DNA of 64,000 nucleotides from AC-32 sp963719275 (GTDB lineage Bacteria > Actinomycetota > Thermoleophilia > Gaiellales > Gaiellaceae), in NCBI GenBank assembly GCA_963719275.1, contig CAVRBT010000015.1:62001-126000 (forward strand), written 5' to 3'. Positions within the stretch are counted from its first letter, which is position 1. Every line of letters begins with the position of its first letter. Below the pieces are notes generated by a model. The model saw only the letters and a program-made list of their open reading frames with translations, did no database searches and was not told where the DNA came from. Below are positions 55,626 to 63,746 of the stretch, in pieces. A program made the position numbers and the translations under genes.

Positions 55626-57797
55626 CGCCGAGACGATCGCCGCTGTCGAGACGACGGTCGGCGGCTCGCCGACGCCTTTCGCCCCGTAGGGCGCGTCCGG
55701 CTCAGGCACCTCGATCAGCTCCGCGTCGAGCGGCGGCATGTCGAGCGTCGTTGGGATCAGGTAATCGGTGAAGCTCGCGTTTGAGATCAACCCGCCGCGC
55801 GTCTGGATCTCCTCCATCAGCGCAAGCCCCAGGCCCTGTGCGGTGCCGCCCTCGATCTGGCCGTGGACGGCCTGCGGGTTCATCGCCTTGCCGACGTCCT
55901 GAGCCGCGCCGATCCAGACGACGCGCGAGAGGCCGAGCTCGACGTCGACCTCGGCGACGACGCGCATCGCGGCGCAGATGTAGGCCACGTGGACGCGGTC
56001 GCCGGTGACCTGACCGTCCTCCGGGTCGAGCGGGAACGTGCGCGAGTGGTGGTACGTGCGCTCGAGGTCGACCTCACGCCCGGTCTCGCGGAACTCCTCC
56101 AACGCGTCCTGACACGCGAGCCGCACCGCTCCCGCGGCCATCCACGTGAGGCGCGAAGCCGAGGCGGAGCCGGCCGAGTCGACGCCGTCGGTCGAGCCGG
56201 GCAGGAGGGCGACGTTGTCGGTGCCTAGCTCGGTGCGGGCGACCTGGAGGATCACTTCGGTGACGCCCTGGCCGACCTCGGCGGCGGCGCACCGGATCTC
56301 CGCGGCGAGCTTCTCGTCCTGCGCGACCCAGAGCCGGGTGCGCGCCGAGCAGGCATCGTCGAAGCCCTCCGAGTAGCAGACGTTCTTGAAGCCGACGGCG
56401 AAGCCGACCCCGCGCCTCACGCCCTGGCCGTGCGTGGTGTTCCCCGCGCCGCCCGGAAGCCGGATCGGGTCGCGCGGCAGCTCCTCCGCCTCGGGCACCG
56501 GCAGCTCGGCCGCTCGCCGGATCACCTCGGCGACCGGCAGCGACCCGGTCACCACCTGGCCGGTGGGCATCGTGTCGCCGGGCTGCAGCGCGTTTAGCAG
56601 CCGCAGCTCCACGGGGTCGATCTCGAGCGCAGCCGCGAGCTTGTCCATCTGCGCCTCGTGCGCGAAGCAGCCCTGCACGGCGCCGAAGCCGCGCATCGCG
56701 CCGCAGGGCGGGTTGTTCGAGTAGACGCAGGTCGACTCGATCAGCGCGTTGTCGACCTGGTACGGGCCGCAGGCGAAGGAGGCGGCGTTCGAGCAAACGG
56801 CCGCGGAGCTGGAGGCGTAGGCGCCGCCGTCGAGCAGGATCTTCGCGCGCACATTGACGAGCCGGCCGTCTCGCGTCGCGCGGTGCTCCATCCAGATCTT
56901 CGCCGGGTGCCGGTGGACGTGGCCGACGAACGACTCCTCGCGCGAGTAGACGATCTTCACGGGACGATCGGTGTGGAGCGCGAGCATCGCGCCGTGGATC
57001 TGCATCGAGAGGTCCTCCCGCCCGCCAAACGCTCCGCCGACCCCGGCGAGGTGGATGCGGACCTGCTCCTTCTCGAGCCCGAGGCACGGCGCGACCTGGT
57101 CGCGGTCGACGTGCAGCCACTGCGTCGCGACGTACACGTCGACGCCGCCTTCGCCGTCCGGGACGGCGAGGCCCGACTCCGGGCCGAGGAACGCCTGGTC
57201 CTGAATGCCGAGCTCGTAGACGCCGTCGACGGAGACATCGCCCTGAACGTCCGGGTCGCCGTGCCTGACCACGATCGAGCGGAGGACGTTCGGGCGCGGG
57301 TCCTCGCGGAAGCCGCGGCCGGCGGTCGGATTCTCGTCGTGGATCGGCGGCTGCTCGGTTGCGCGCTCCATGTCGACGACGGGCTCGAGCGGCTCGTACT
57401 CGACGCGGATCTTCTCGGCCGCGCGGCGGGCCTGTTCGGGGTGCTCAGCCGCGACGAGCGCGACCGGCTCGCCGAAGTAGCGGGCGCGATCGATCGCGAG
57501 CACCGGCTGGTCGGGGAACTCGAGCCCGTACGTCTTTGCGCCCGGCACGTCGTCGTGCGTGAGGACGGCGTGCACTCCCTGCATCGAGAGCGCCTGCGAG
57601 ATGTCGATCTCGATGATCCGCGCGTGCGGGTGCGGGCTGCGGACGGTGTGGCCCCAGAGCATCCCCGCCGCGACGAGGTCGCTCGCGTAGGCAAACTCGC
57701 CGGTGACCTTGGGCACCGCGTCGCTGCGCTTGACGACCTCGCCGACGCGGCCGAGCTCCAGCTCAGTTCGTCCTTGTAACAGTCTGTTACTTGGCAT
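55557..57797 (-). CDS. xdhA: Xanthine dehydrogenase-family molybdenum-binding subunit
   Basis: 746 aa. The aldehyde oxidase/xanthine dehydrogenase a/b hammerhead (residues ~25-130, KVTGEFAYASDLVAAGMLWG) is followed by the molybdopterin-binding domain. Cofactor loops are GVGGAFGGREDLSMQIH, NPPCGAMRGFGAVQGCFAHE and AAEVGQGVTEVILQVA, and the catalytic glutamate lies in APYGAKGVGEPP near the end. It oxidises a purine such as hypoxanthine or xanthine, or possibly another heterocycle. Its start overlaps the small-subunit stop. The purine genes across the divergent promoter support a purine substrate. Confidence 0.9.
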   Translation of the reverse strand: MPSNRLLQGRTELELGRVGEVVKRSDAVPKVTGEFAYASDLVAAGMLWGHTVRSPHPHARIIEIDISQALSMQGVHAVLTHDDVPGAKTYGLEFPDQPVLAIDRARYFGEPVALVAAEHPEQARRAAEKIRVEYEPLEPVVDMERATEQPPIHDENPTAGRGFREDPRPNVLRSIVVRHGDPDVQGDVSVDGVYELGIQDQAFLGPESGLAVPDGEGGVDVYVATQWLHVDRDQVAPCLGLEKEQVRIHLAGVGGAFGGREDLSMQIHGAMLALHTDRPVKIVYSREESFVGHVHRHPAKIWMEHRATRDGRLVNVRAKILLDGGAYASSSAAVCSNAASFACGPYQVDNALIESTCVYSNNPPCGAMRGFGAVQGCFAHEAQMDKLAAALEIDPVELRLLNALQPGDTMPTGQVVTGSLPVAEVIRRAAELPVPEAEELPRDPIRLPGGAGNTTHGQGVRRGVGFAVGFKNVCYSEGFDDACSARTRLWVAQDEKLAAEIRCAAAEVGQGVTEVILQVARTELGTDNVALLPGSTDGVDSAGSASASRLTWMAAGAVRLACQDALEEFRETGREVDLERTYHHSRTFPLDPEDGQVTGDRVHVAYICAAMRVVAEVDVELGLSRVVWIGAAQDVGKAMNPQAVHGQIEGGTAQGLGLALMEEIQTRGGLISNASFTDYLIPTTLDMPPLDAELIEVPEPDAPYGAKGVGEPPTVVSTAAIVSALRAASGRELARVPVRPDDLAGL

Positions 57798-58254
57798 CGG
57801 AGAGGCCGACGGCGAAGCGGACTGCGTCGAAGATCTTCGCGTAGCCGGTACAGCGGCAGAGGTTCCCCGACAGCGCCTCGCGCAGCTCGTCCTCGCTGGG
57901 CGTCGGGTTGTGCTCGAGCAGGTCGGCGGCCGCGACGATCAGGCCCGGCGTGCAGAAGCCGCACTGGACGGCGCCGGTCTCGGTGAACGCCTCCTGCACC
58001 GGGTGGAGCTCGCCGTCCCGCGCGAGCCCCTCGACCGTGACGACGTGGTGGCCGTCGGCCTGCGCGGCGAGGACGAGGCACGCGCAGACGAGCTTCCCGT
58101 CGAGCAGCACCGAGCACGAGCCGCACTCGCCCTGCTCACACGCGTTCTTGGAGCCGGGCAGGCCGAGGCGCTCGCGCAGGGCGAAGAGCAGGCTCTCGCC
58201 CTCCCAGACCTCGGCCTCCCGCAGCTCGCCGTTGACGGTCAGGGAGACCTTCAC
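57787..58254 (-). CDS. xdhC: Xanthine dehydrogenase-family [2Fe-2S] subunit
   Basis: 155 aa from a GTG at 58254. The plant-type ferredoxin cluster ligands are CEQGECGSCSVLLDGKLVCA, and the second cluster in the all-helical domain has QCGFCTPG and LCRCTGYAKI. It carries electrons from the molybdenum subunit to the FAD subunit. Size is normal. It overlaps the molybdenum-subunit start by 11 bp and lies 97 bp after the FAD-subunit gene, with two hairpins in between. Confidence 0.93.
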   Translation of the reverse strand: MKVSLTVNGELREAEVWEGESLLFALRERLGLPGSKNACEQGECGSCSVLLDGKLVCACLVLAAQADGHHVVTVEGLARDGELHPVQEAFTETGAVQCGFCTPGLIVAAADLLEHNPTPSEDELREALSGNLCRCTGYAKIFDAVRFAVGLSDAK

Positions 58255-58300
58255 CCGTGAACCACCTGATGGACAACGTCCCAGCTGGTCATCGCAGACG

Positions 58301-58351
58301 GACGCACGAGCAAAACTCGCGCGTCCTGAAGCCGACATCGCAAGCGACGTC
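58301..58351 (-). repeat. Two hairpins between FAD and [2Fe-2S] subunit genes
   Basis: 58301-58325 pairs GACGCACGAG with CTCGCGCGTC (nine of ten, loop CAAAA). 58334-58351 (GACATCGCAAGCGACGTC) is the exact reverse complement of hairpin A at 61107-61124, a REP-like module. Nothing else is seen in this 97-bp gap. Confidence 0.7.
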
Positions 58352-59125
58352 TCACGCCAGGCACCTCTCGAGCGCGCGCTGCGTCAGGACGCGGAGCGCG
58401 TGCCGCCGGTAGCGCGCGGTGCCGCGGACGTCGTCGATCGGGCTCGCGGCCTCGGCGACGCGCTCCGGGAGGTCGTCGTCCACCGGAGCGGTGACCAGCC
58501 CGGGCACGGGCCCGGCGGAGCCGAAGGACGCCCGCGCCTCGTCGCCCTCGACGAGCAGCGCGAGCGACACGACAGCGATCACCATCGCGTTGCGCGGCCC
58601 GACCTTCATGAACGTCTGCCGCGGGCCCGGTGCCCGGAGTCGCACGGCCAGGATCAGCTCGTCCGCCTCCAGCGTGGTTCGCTTCGGCCCGACGATGAAG
58701 TCGTGCAGCGGCACCGTTCGCTTGCTGCGCTTGGAGGCGAGCTCGACCTCCGCGCCGTAGACGAGCAGCGGCGGCAGCGCATCCCCGGCCGGTGAGGCCG
58801 TGCCGAGGTTCCCGCCGATCGTGCCGCGGTTGCGAATCTGCGGCCCGCCGACGGTACGCGAGGCCTCCGCCAGCGCCCGCAACGGCTCCCGCAGCTCCAT
58901 CGCCTCGGTGTAGGCGAGCCCGGAGCCGAGCCGCAGCGTGCCGTTCTCCCGGGACCAGCCGCGCAGCTCCGCGACCTCGTTCAGGTTCAGCAGCGCAGGC
59001 GGCCGCGCGCGGTCGAAGTTGAGCTCGACCATCACGTCGGTCCCGCCCTGGATCGGCATCGCGTCCGGCCGTTCCGCCTTCAACGCCAGCGCCTCCTCGA
59101 GCGAACGCGGGGTCAGGACGTCCAC
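58352..59125 (-). CDS. xdhB: Xanthine dehydrogenase-family FAD-binding subunit
   Basis: 257 aa from a GTG at 59125 (DVLTPRSLEEALALKAERP). FAD-binding loops are PIQGGTDVMVELN near residue 25 and RNRGTIGGNLGTASPAGDALPPLL near 105, and KVGPRNAMVIAVVSLAL and the CO dehydrogenase flavoprotein C-terminal domain follow. It passes electrons from the Fe-S subunit to NAD+ or another acceptor. It is the first gene of the three-subunit operon and diverges from adenine deaminase across the 63-bp tandem repeat. Confidence 0.92.
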   Translation of the reverse strand: MDVLTPRSLEEALALKAERPDAMPIQGGTDVMVELNFDRARPPALLNLNEVAELRGWSRENGTLRLGSGLAYTEAMELREPLRALAEASRTVGGPQIRNRGTIGGNLGTASPAGDALPPLLVYGAEVELASKRSKRTVPLHDFIVGPKRTTLEADELILAVRLRAPGPRQTFMKVGPRNAMVIAVVSLALLVEGDEARASFGSAGPVPGLVTAPVDDDLPERVAEAASPIDDVRGTARYRRHALRVLTQRALERCLA

Positions 59126-59142
59126 GCGGGCAACCCTACTTA

Positions 59143-59394
59143 GACGGCCGCACGGGCAGAGCCCGCATGGCCTCTTCTGGTCGGCGCCGCCGAGTCGGCG
59201 CCTTGGACGGCCGCACGGGCAGAGCCCGCATGGCCTCTTCTGGTCGGCGCCGCCGAGTCGGCGCCTTGGACGGCCGCACGGGCAGAGCCCGCATGGCCTC
59301 TTCTGGTCGGCGCCGCCGAGTCGGCGCCTTGGACGGCCGCACGGGCAGAGCCTGCACGGCCTCTTCTGGTCGGCGCCGCCGAGTCGGCGCCTTG
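59143..59394 (+). repeat. 63-bp tandem repeat, four units, in the divergent purine promoter
   Basis: Units begin at 59143, 59206, 59269 and 59332, each opening GACGGCCGCACGGGCAGAGC and ending GGCGCCTTG; the fourth has small changes (GCCTGCACGG for GCCCGCATGG). Each unit contains two palindromes, one around CGGGCAGAGCCCG and one around GGCGCCGCCGAGTCGGCGCC. The array fills most of the 288 bp between xdhB and ade. Because 63 is a multiple of three, it stays open in several frames and mimics a repeat protein. A related single copy is at 42756-42817. Confidence 0.95.
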
Positions 59395-59413
59395 GACGGG
59401 GTAACGTGCGCCG

Positions 59414-61105
59414 ATGCCCGACCTCGCACGACGGCTGGCGGTGGCGCGCGGGGACGAGCCGGCCGACCTCGTCGTCCGCGGCGGCCGGGTCCTCTCCGTC
59501 TTCACGCGGGAGTGGCTCGAGACCGACGTCGCGATCGTCGACGGCCACGTGGCCGGCCTGGGCGAGTACGAGGGCGCGCAGGAGCTCGACGCATCCGGCC
59601 GTTACGTCGTCCCCGGCTTCGTGGACGCGCACATGCACCTCGAGACGACGAAGCTGCTCGTCGACGAGTTCGCGCGGCTCGTGCTCCCGCTCGGCACGAC
59701 CACCGTCGTCGCCGACCCGCACGAGATCGCGAACGTGCTCGGCACCGACGGCGTGCACTGGCTACTCGACGTGTGCGGCGGACTGCCGCTCGACGTCTTT
59801 TTCATGGCCTCCTCGAGCGTCCCCGCCTCGCAGTACGAGTCGCCGCGGCGGCCGTTCTCGCCGGGCGACCTCGAAGGCTTGCTGCGCCGGCGCCGCGTGA
59901 TCGGCCTCGCCGAGATGATGAACTTCCCCGGCGTCGTCTCCGGCGACGAACGCGAGCTCGCGAAGCTCGTGCTGCCGGGCGCCCACCACGTCGACGGCCA
60001 CGCCCCGGGCGTCGTCGGCAAGGCGCTCAACGCCTACGCGGCGGCCGGGATCTACTCCGACCACGAAGCGTTCACGATCGAGGAGGGCCGCGAGCGGCTG
60101 CGAGCGGGGATGTGGCTGCTGATCCGCGAGGCCTCGGCCGCACGCAACCTGCAGGCGCTGATCCCGCTCGCCCGCGAGTTCGGCCCCGGGCGGATCGCGT
60201 TCTGCACCGACGACCGCGAGCCCGAGCACATCGCCGACGACGGGCACGTGAACACGATGGTGCGCGACGCGGTCGCGGCGGGGATCCAGGCAGAGGACGC
60301 CCTGGTGATGGCGACGCTCAACCCGGCCACCTGGCACGGGCTCGACCACCTCGGCGCGATCGCCCCCGGGTACCAGGCCGACCTGCTCCTGCTGCCCGAC
60401 CTCGAGTCGTTCGTGCCGGAAACGGTGCTCAAGCGCGGCGAGCGGGTCGGCGAGATCGAGCGCGTCGATGTGCCCGAGTGGGTGAAGCACACCGTCCGTA
60501 TCCGCCACGTCGCCGCCCGCGACTTCGCGATCCCGTGGGAGGGCGGGCAGGCGCGCGTGATCGGCGTGATCCCCGACCAAATCCTGACCGAGGGGCTCGT
60601 CGAGGAGCCGGCGGTGGTCGACGGGCTCGCGGTCGCAGATCCAGAGCGAGACCTCGCGAAGATCGCGGTCGTCGAGCGGCATCTCGGCACCGGGCGACAT
60701 GCGGTCGCCCTCGTGCACGGGTTCGGCCTGCGCTCGGGCGCGCTCGCCTCGACCTTCTCCCACGACGCACACAACATCGTCGTCGTCGGGATGGACGACC
60801 AGGACATGGCCCGCGCGATCGGGCGGCTGACGGAGATCGGCGGAGGCGTGGTCGTGGTCGAGGACCGCGGTGTGCGCGCGGAGCTGCCACTGCCGATCGC
60901 AGGGATCATCTCTGACGCACCGCTCACGAAAGTGGTCGAGGCCAGCCGGGGCTGCATCGAAGCGGCGGCGAAGCTCGGCTGCGCGCTCCCCTCGCCCTTC
61001 CAGACGATGGCCTTCCTCGCGCTCTCGGTGATCCCGAGCCTGAAGATCACCGACCAAGGGCTGGTCGACGTCGACCGCTTCGAGCTGGTGCCGCTGCAGG
61101 CGTAA
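59414..61105 (+). CDS. ade: Adenine deaminase
   Basis: 563 aa. The amidohydrolase core has VVPGFVDAHMHLETTKLL (metal HxH), ADPHEIANVLG, GLAEMMNFPGVVSGD (bridging Glu), GHAPGVVGKALNAYAAAGIYSDHE and FCTDDREPEHIADDG (Asp). The C-terminal ~170 residues form the adenine deaminase-specific domain (LVHGFGLRSGALASTFSHDAHNIVVVG). It converts adenine to hypoxanthine and ammonia, feeding the xanthine dehydrogenase encoded on the other side of the promoter. Length and motifs are complete. Confidence 0.94.
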   Translation: MPDLARRLAVARGDEPADLVVRGGRVLSVFTREWLETDVAIVDGHVAGLGEYEGAQELDASGRYVVPGFVDAHMHLETTKLLVDEFARLVLPLGTTTVVADPHEIANVLGTDGVHWLLDVCGGLPLDVFFMASSSVPASQYESPRRPFSPGDLEGLLRRRRVIGLAEMMNFPGVVSGDERELAKLVLPGAHHVDGHAPGVVGKALNAYAAAGIYSDHEAFTIEEGRERLRAGMWLLIREASAARNLQALIPLAREFGPGRIAFCTDDREPEHIADDGHVNTMVRDAVAAGIQAEDALVMATLNPATWHGLDHLGAIAPGYQADLLLLPDLESFVPETVLKRGERVGEIERVDVPEWVKHTVRIRHVAARDFAIPWEGGQARVIGVIPDQILTEGLVEEPAVVDGLAVADPERDLAKIAVVERHLGTGRHAVALVHGFGLRSGALASTFSHDAHNIVVVGMDDQDMARAIGRLTEIGGGVVVVEDRGVRAELPLPIAGIISDAPLTKVVEASRGCIEAAAKLGCALPSPFQTMAFLALSVIPSLKITDQGLVDVDRFELVPLQA

Positions 61106-61106
61106 G

Positions 61107-61159
61107 GACGTCGCTTGCGATGTCCGCCTCAGGCCGCGTGGGCTTTCGCCCGCGCGGCC
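61107..61159 (+). repeat. REP-like bipartite hairpin
   Basis: Hairpin A at 61107-61124 is GACGTCGCTTGCGATGTC and hairpin B at 61132-61159 pairs GGCCGCGTGGGC with GCCCGCGCGGCC. It starts right after the ade stop codon and lies in the 98-bp gap before the next gene. It has the same plan as 39411-39465. Confidence 0.7.
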
Positions 61160-61203
61160 GTCTGAGTTGGCCGATGAGGCGCTGAAGGTCATATGGTCGC
61201 GGC

Positions 61204-62514
61204 GTGAAGCGGCTCTTTGCAAACGCCTACGTCGTCGTGATGGACGACGCGGGGACGGAGCACGAGGACGGCTGGGTGCTCGTCGAGGACGACGTCATAG
61301 CCGCGACCGGCGGCGGTGCTGAGCCGGAGGCCGACGAGCGCATCGATCTCGCCGGCGCAGTCGTCACGCCCGGGCTCGTCAACACCCATCACCACCTGTA
61401 CCAGACCCTCACGCGCGCGCGGGCGCAGGAGGCCAACTTGTTCGACTGGCTCAAGGCGCTCTACCCGGTGTGGGCGCGGCTCGACGAGGAGGCCGAGCAC
61501 GTGGCGGCGAGGACCGGCCTCGCCGAGCTTGCCCTCTCGGGCTGCACGACCGTCTTTGACCACCACTACGTCTTCCCGCGGGGAGCCGGCGACCTGATCG
61601 AGGCCGAGATGATCGCGGCGCGGGAGCTCGGCGTGCGGCTCGTGCCCTCGCGCGGCTCGATGGATCTCGGCGAGTCCGACGGCGGGCTGCCGCCTGACTC
61701 TCTTGTCGAGAGCGCGGACACCGTGCTCGCCGAGACGGAACGGCTCGCCTCGCACTACCCCGAGCTCGTCGTGGCGCCCTGCTCGCCTTTTTCGGTGACG
61801 GGCGACCTGATGCGGCAGTCAGCCGAGCTCGCGCGCCGGCTCGGGCTGACGCTGCACACGCACTTGGCCGAGACCGTCGAGGAGGAGGCGTACTGCCAGG
61901 AGCTCTACGGCTGCCGCCCGGTCGAGTACCTGGAGCGGCTCGGCTGGCTCGACGGCGACGTCTGGTGCGCGCACTGCGTGCATCTCGACGAGGGCGACGT
62001 GGCCCGTTTCGCCGAGACTGGGACCGGCGTCGCCCATTGCCCCAGCTCGAACCTGCGCCTCGGCGCCGGCGTCGCGCCAGTTCGCCCGATGCTCGACGCC
62101 GGGGTGCGTGTCGGGCTTGGCGTCGACGGCTCGGCCTCGAACGAGCGCGGCGACCTGTTCCTGGAGGTCAAGCAGGCGCTGCTCGTCGCACGAGGCCGCG
62201 GCGGGCCGGAGACGATGACCGCGCGGGAGGCGCTGCGACTGGGAACGCGCGGCGGAGCGGCTGTGCTGAAGCGCGACGACCTCGGCTCGCTGGAGCCGGG
62301 GAAGTGCGCCGACCTGGCTGTGTGGCGCACCGACGGGCTCGAGCTCGGAGGCGCCGTCGACCCGGTCGCCGGCCTCGTCTTCAGCGGGCCGCACCGCGTC
62401 GACCGCCTCGTCGTCGCAGGCGAGGATGTCGTGCGTGACGGCCACCTCGTGCGCGGCGACGAGGACGAGATCGCACGCGAGCACCGCCGCGCGGCGGCGC
62501 GCTTCGCGGACTGA
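61204..62514 (+). CDS. 8-oxoguanine deaminase-like amidohydrolase
   Basis: 436 aa from a GTG. It is in the ATZ/TRZ-type amidohydrolase group. Metal ligands are in VNTHHHLYQTLTRA, LHTHLAETVEEEAYC, CAHCVHLDEGD and LGVDGSASNERG. The sequence around LFDWLKALYPVWARLDEEAEHV and SGCTTVFDHHYVFPRG matches 8-oxoguanine deaminases (which also take isocytosine) rather than GuaD guanine deaminases. In this cluster it would feed purines, perhaps guanine or oxidised guanine, towards urate. The stop overlaps the next start (TGATG). Confidence 0.88.
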   Translation: MKRLFANAYVVVMDDAGTEHEDGWVLVEDDVIAATGGGAEPEADERIDLAGAVVTPGLVNTHHHLYQTLTRARAQEANLFDWLKALYPVWARLDEEAEHVAARTGLAELALSGCTTVFDHHYVFPRGAGDLIEAEMIAARELGVRLVPSRGSMDLGESDGGLPPDSLVESADTVLAETERLASHYPELVVAPCSPFSVTGDLMRQSAELARRLGLTLHTHLAETVEEEAYCQELYGCRPVEYLERLGWLDGDVWCAHCVHLDEGDVARFAETGTGVAHCPSSNLRLGAGVAPVRPMLDAGVRVGLGVDGSASNERGDLFLEVKQALLVARGRGGPETMTAREALRLGTRGGAAVLKRDDLGSLEPGKCADLAVWRTDGLELGGAVDPVAGLVFSGPHRVDRLVVAGEDVVRDGHLVRGDEDEIAREHRRAAARFAD

Positions 62515-63443
62515 TGTCGTTCCCGCCCGCGCGCGGCGAGCGGCTCGACTGGGAGGCGCTGCCGACGGCCGTTCGTTCGGCGATCGAACAGCGGCTCGAG
62601 GCGCCAGTCGCTCGCGCCGCCACGCAGCCCGGCGGCTTCTCGCCCGGGGTCGCGGCGCGACTCGAGCTCACGGACGGCCGCCGCTTCTTCGCGAAGGCGG
62701 TCGGGCCGGAGCCGAATCCCGATTCGACGGAGTTCCACCGCCGCGAGGCGAACATCGCCGCGGCTCTGCCGCCAGACACGCCGGCGCCGCGGTTCCTCTT
62801 CTCGGTCGACGACGGCGCCTGGGTCGCACTCGTCTTCGAGGACATCAAGGGCCGCGAACCGCGGCTCCCGTGGCGCGACGACGAGCTCGCCCGTGTCCTC
62901 GAGGCCCTCACCGACCTCGCCGAGGCGCTCACGCCGACGCCGATCGCAGCGCCGCCCGTCGAGGAGACGCTGGACGAGATGTTCCACGGCTGGCGCACGC
63001 TCGAGAGTCACGTCGACGACTGGGCGGCCGACCACCTCGACGAGCTGCGTGAGCTCGAGTCGCGGTGGGCGGATGCGGCCCAGGGCGACACGCTCCTGCA
63101 TTGCGACGTGCGCGCCGACAACATCCTGCTCACCCCCGATCGAGTCGTCTTCGTCGACTGGCCGCACGCCTGCGTCGGCGCGGCGTGGATCGACCTGCTC
63201 GCGTTCCTACCGAGCGTCGCGATGCAGGGCGGGCCGCACCCGTGGGCGATCTTCGAGCCACACCCGATCGGCCGCGACGTGCTGCCCGAGCACCTGCAAC
63301 CCGTGCTCGCCGCTCTCGCCGGCTTCTTCCTGCAGCGCGCGACGCTGCCGCCTCCGCCGGGGCTGTCCACGTTGCGTGAGTTCCAGCGCGGACAGGGAAT
63401 CGAGGCACTCGCGTGGCTCCGGCGCAGCCTGGGCGCGTCGTAG
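62514..63443 (+). CDS. Aminoglycoside phosphotransferase (APH)-family kinase-like protein
   Basis: 309 aa. The kinase-like fold shows FFAKAVGPE with a likely ATP-binding lysine, the catalytic loop LLHCDVRADNILL, and FVDWPHACVGAAWIDLLAFLPSV with the metal-binding Asp. The sequence is of the APH/choline-kinase superfamily, whose members phosphorylate drugs, sugars or other small molecules. Placement between a purine deaminase and HIU hydrolase is unusual; a nucleoside-like substrate is only a guess. It overlaps the deaminase by one base and ends 12 bp before uraH. Confidence 0.85.
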   Translation: MSFPPARGERLDWEALPTAVRSAIEQRLEAPVARAATQPGGFSPGVAARLELTDGRRFFAKAVGPEPNPDSTEFHRREANIAAALPPDTPAPRFLFSVDDGAWVALVFEDIKGREPRLPWRDDELARVLEALTDLAEALTPTPIAAPPVEETLDEMFHGWRTLESHVDDWAADHLDELRELESRWADAAQGDTLLHCDVRADNILLTPDRVVFVDWPHACVGAAWIDLLAFLPSVAMQGGPHPWAIFEPHPIGRDVLPEHLQPVLAALAGFFLQRATLPPPPGLSTLREFQRGQGIEALAWLRRSLGAS

Positions 63444-63455
63444 AGTTCGCGCGCA

Positions 63456-63746
63456 GTGGCCGTCTCGCTCTCCACGCACGTCCTCGACACCGAGCGCGGG
63501 CGACCCGGAAGCGGCGTGCGGGTCGAGCTGCGGCGCGGGGACGAGGTCGTCGCGAGTGCGGAGACCGACGGCGACGGGCGAGCGAGGCTCGCCGAGGAGC
63601 TCGAGCCCGGCCGCTACCGCCTCGCGTTCGAGCCGCCGTCGCCGTACTTCCGCAGGGTCGAGCTGGAGCTCGAGCTCGAGGACGGTCACCACCACGTGCC
63701 GCTCCTCGTGTCGTCCTTCGGATGCGCGACCTACCGCGGCAGCTGA
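63456..63746 (+). CDS. uraH: 5-hydroxyisourate hydrolase
   Basis: 96 aa from a GTG. A transthyretin-like protein with the N-terminal LSTHVLDTERGRPGSGVRVEL (first catalytic His), HHHVPLLVSS, and the C-terminal YRGS signature that separates HIU hydrolase from transthyretin. It opens 5-hydroxyisourate to OHCU after urate oxidation. Next in the pathway, uraD overlaps it by 25 bp. No urate oxidase gene is visible before the window end. Confidence 0.95.
   Translation: MAVSLSTHVLDTERGRPGSGVRVELRRGDEVVASAETDGDGRARLAEELEPGRYRLAFEPPSPYFRRVELELELEDGHHHVPLLVSSFGCATYRGS

Noticed and set aside
59143..59394. CRISPR array or repeat protein (MASSGRRRRVGALDGRTGRAR units)
   Set aside because: The 63-bp units are directly contiguous with no unique spacers and no cas genes nearby; the protein reading exists only because 63 is divisible by three and is open on both strands.
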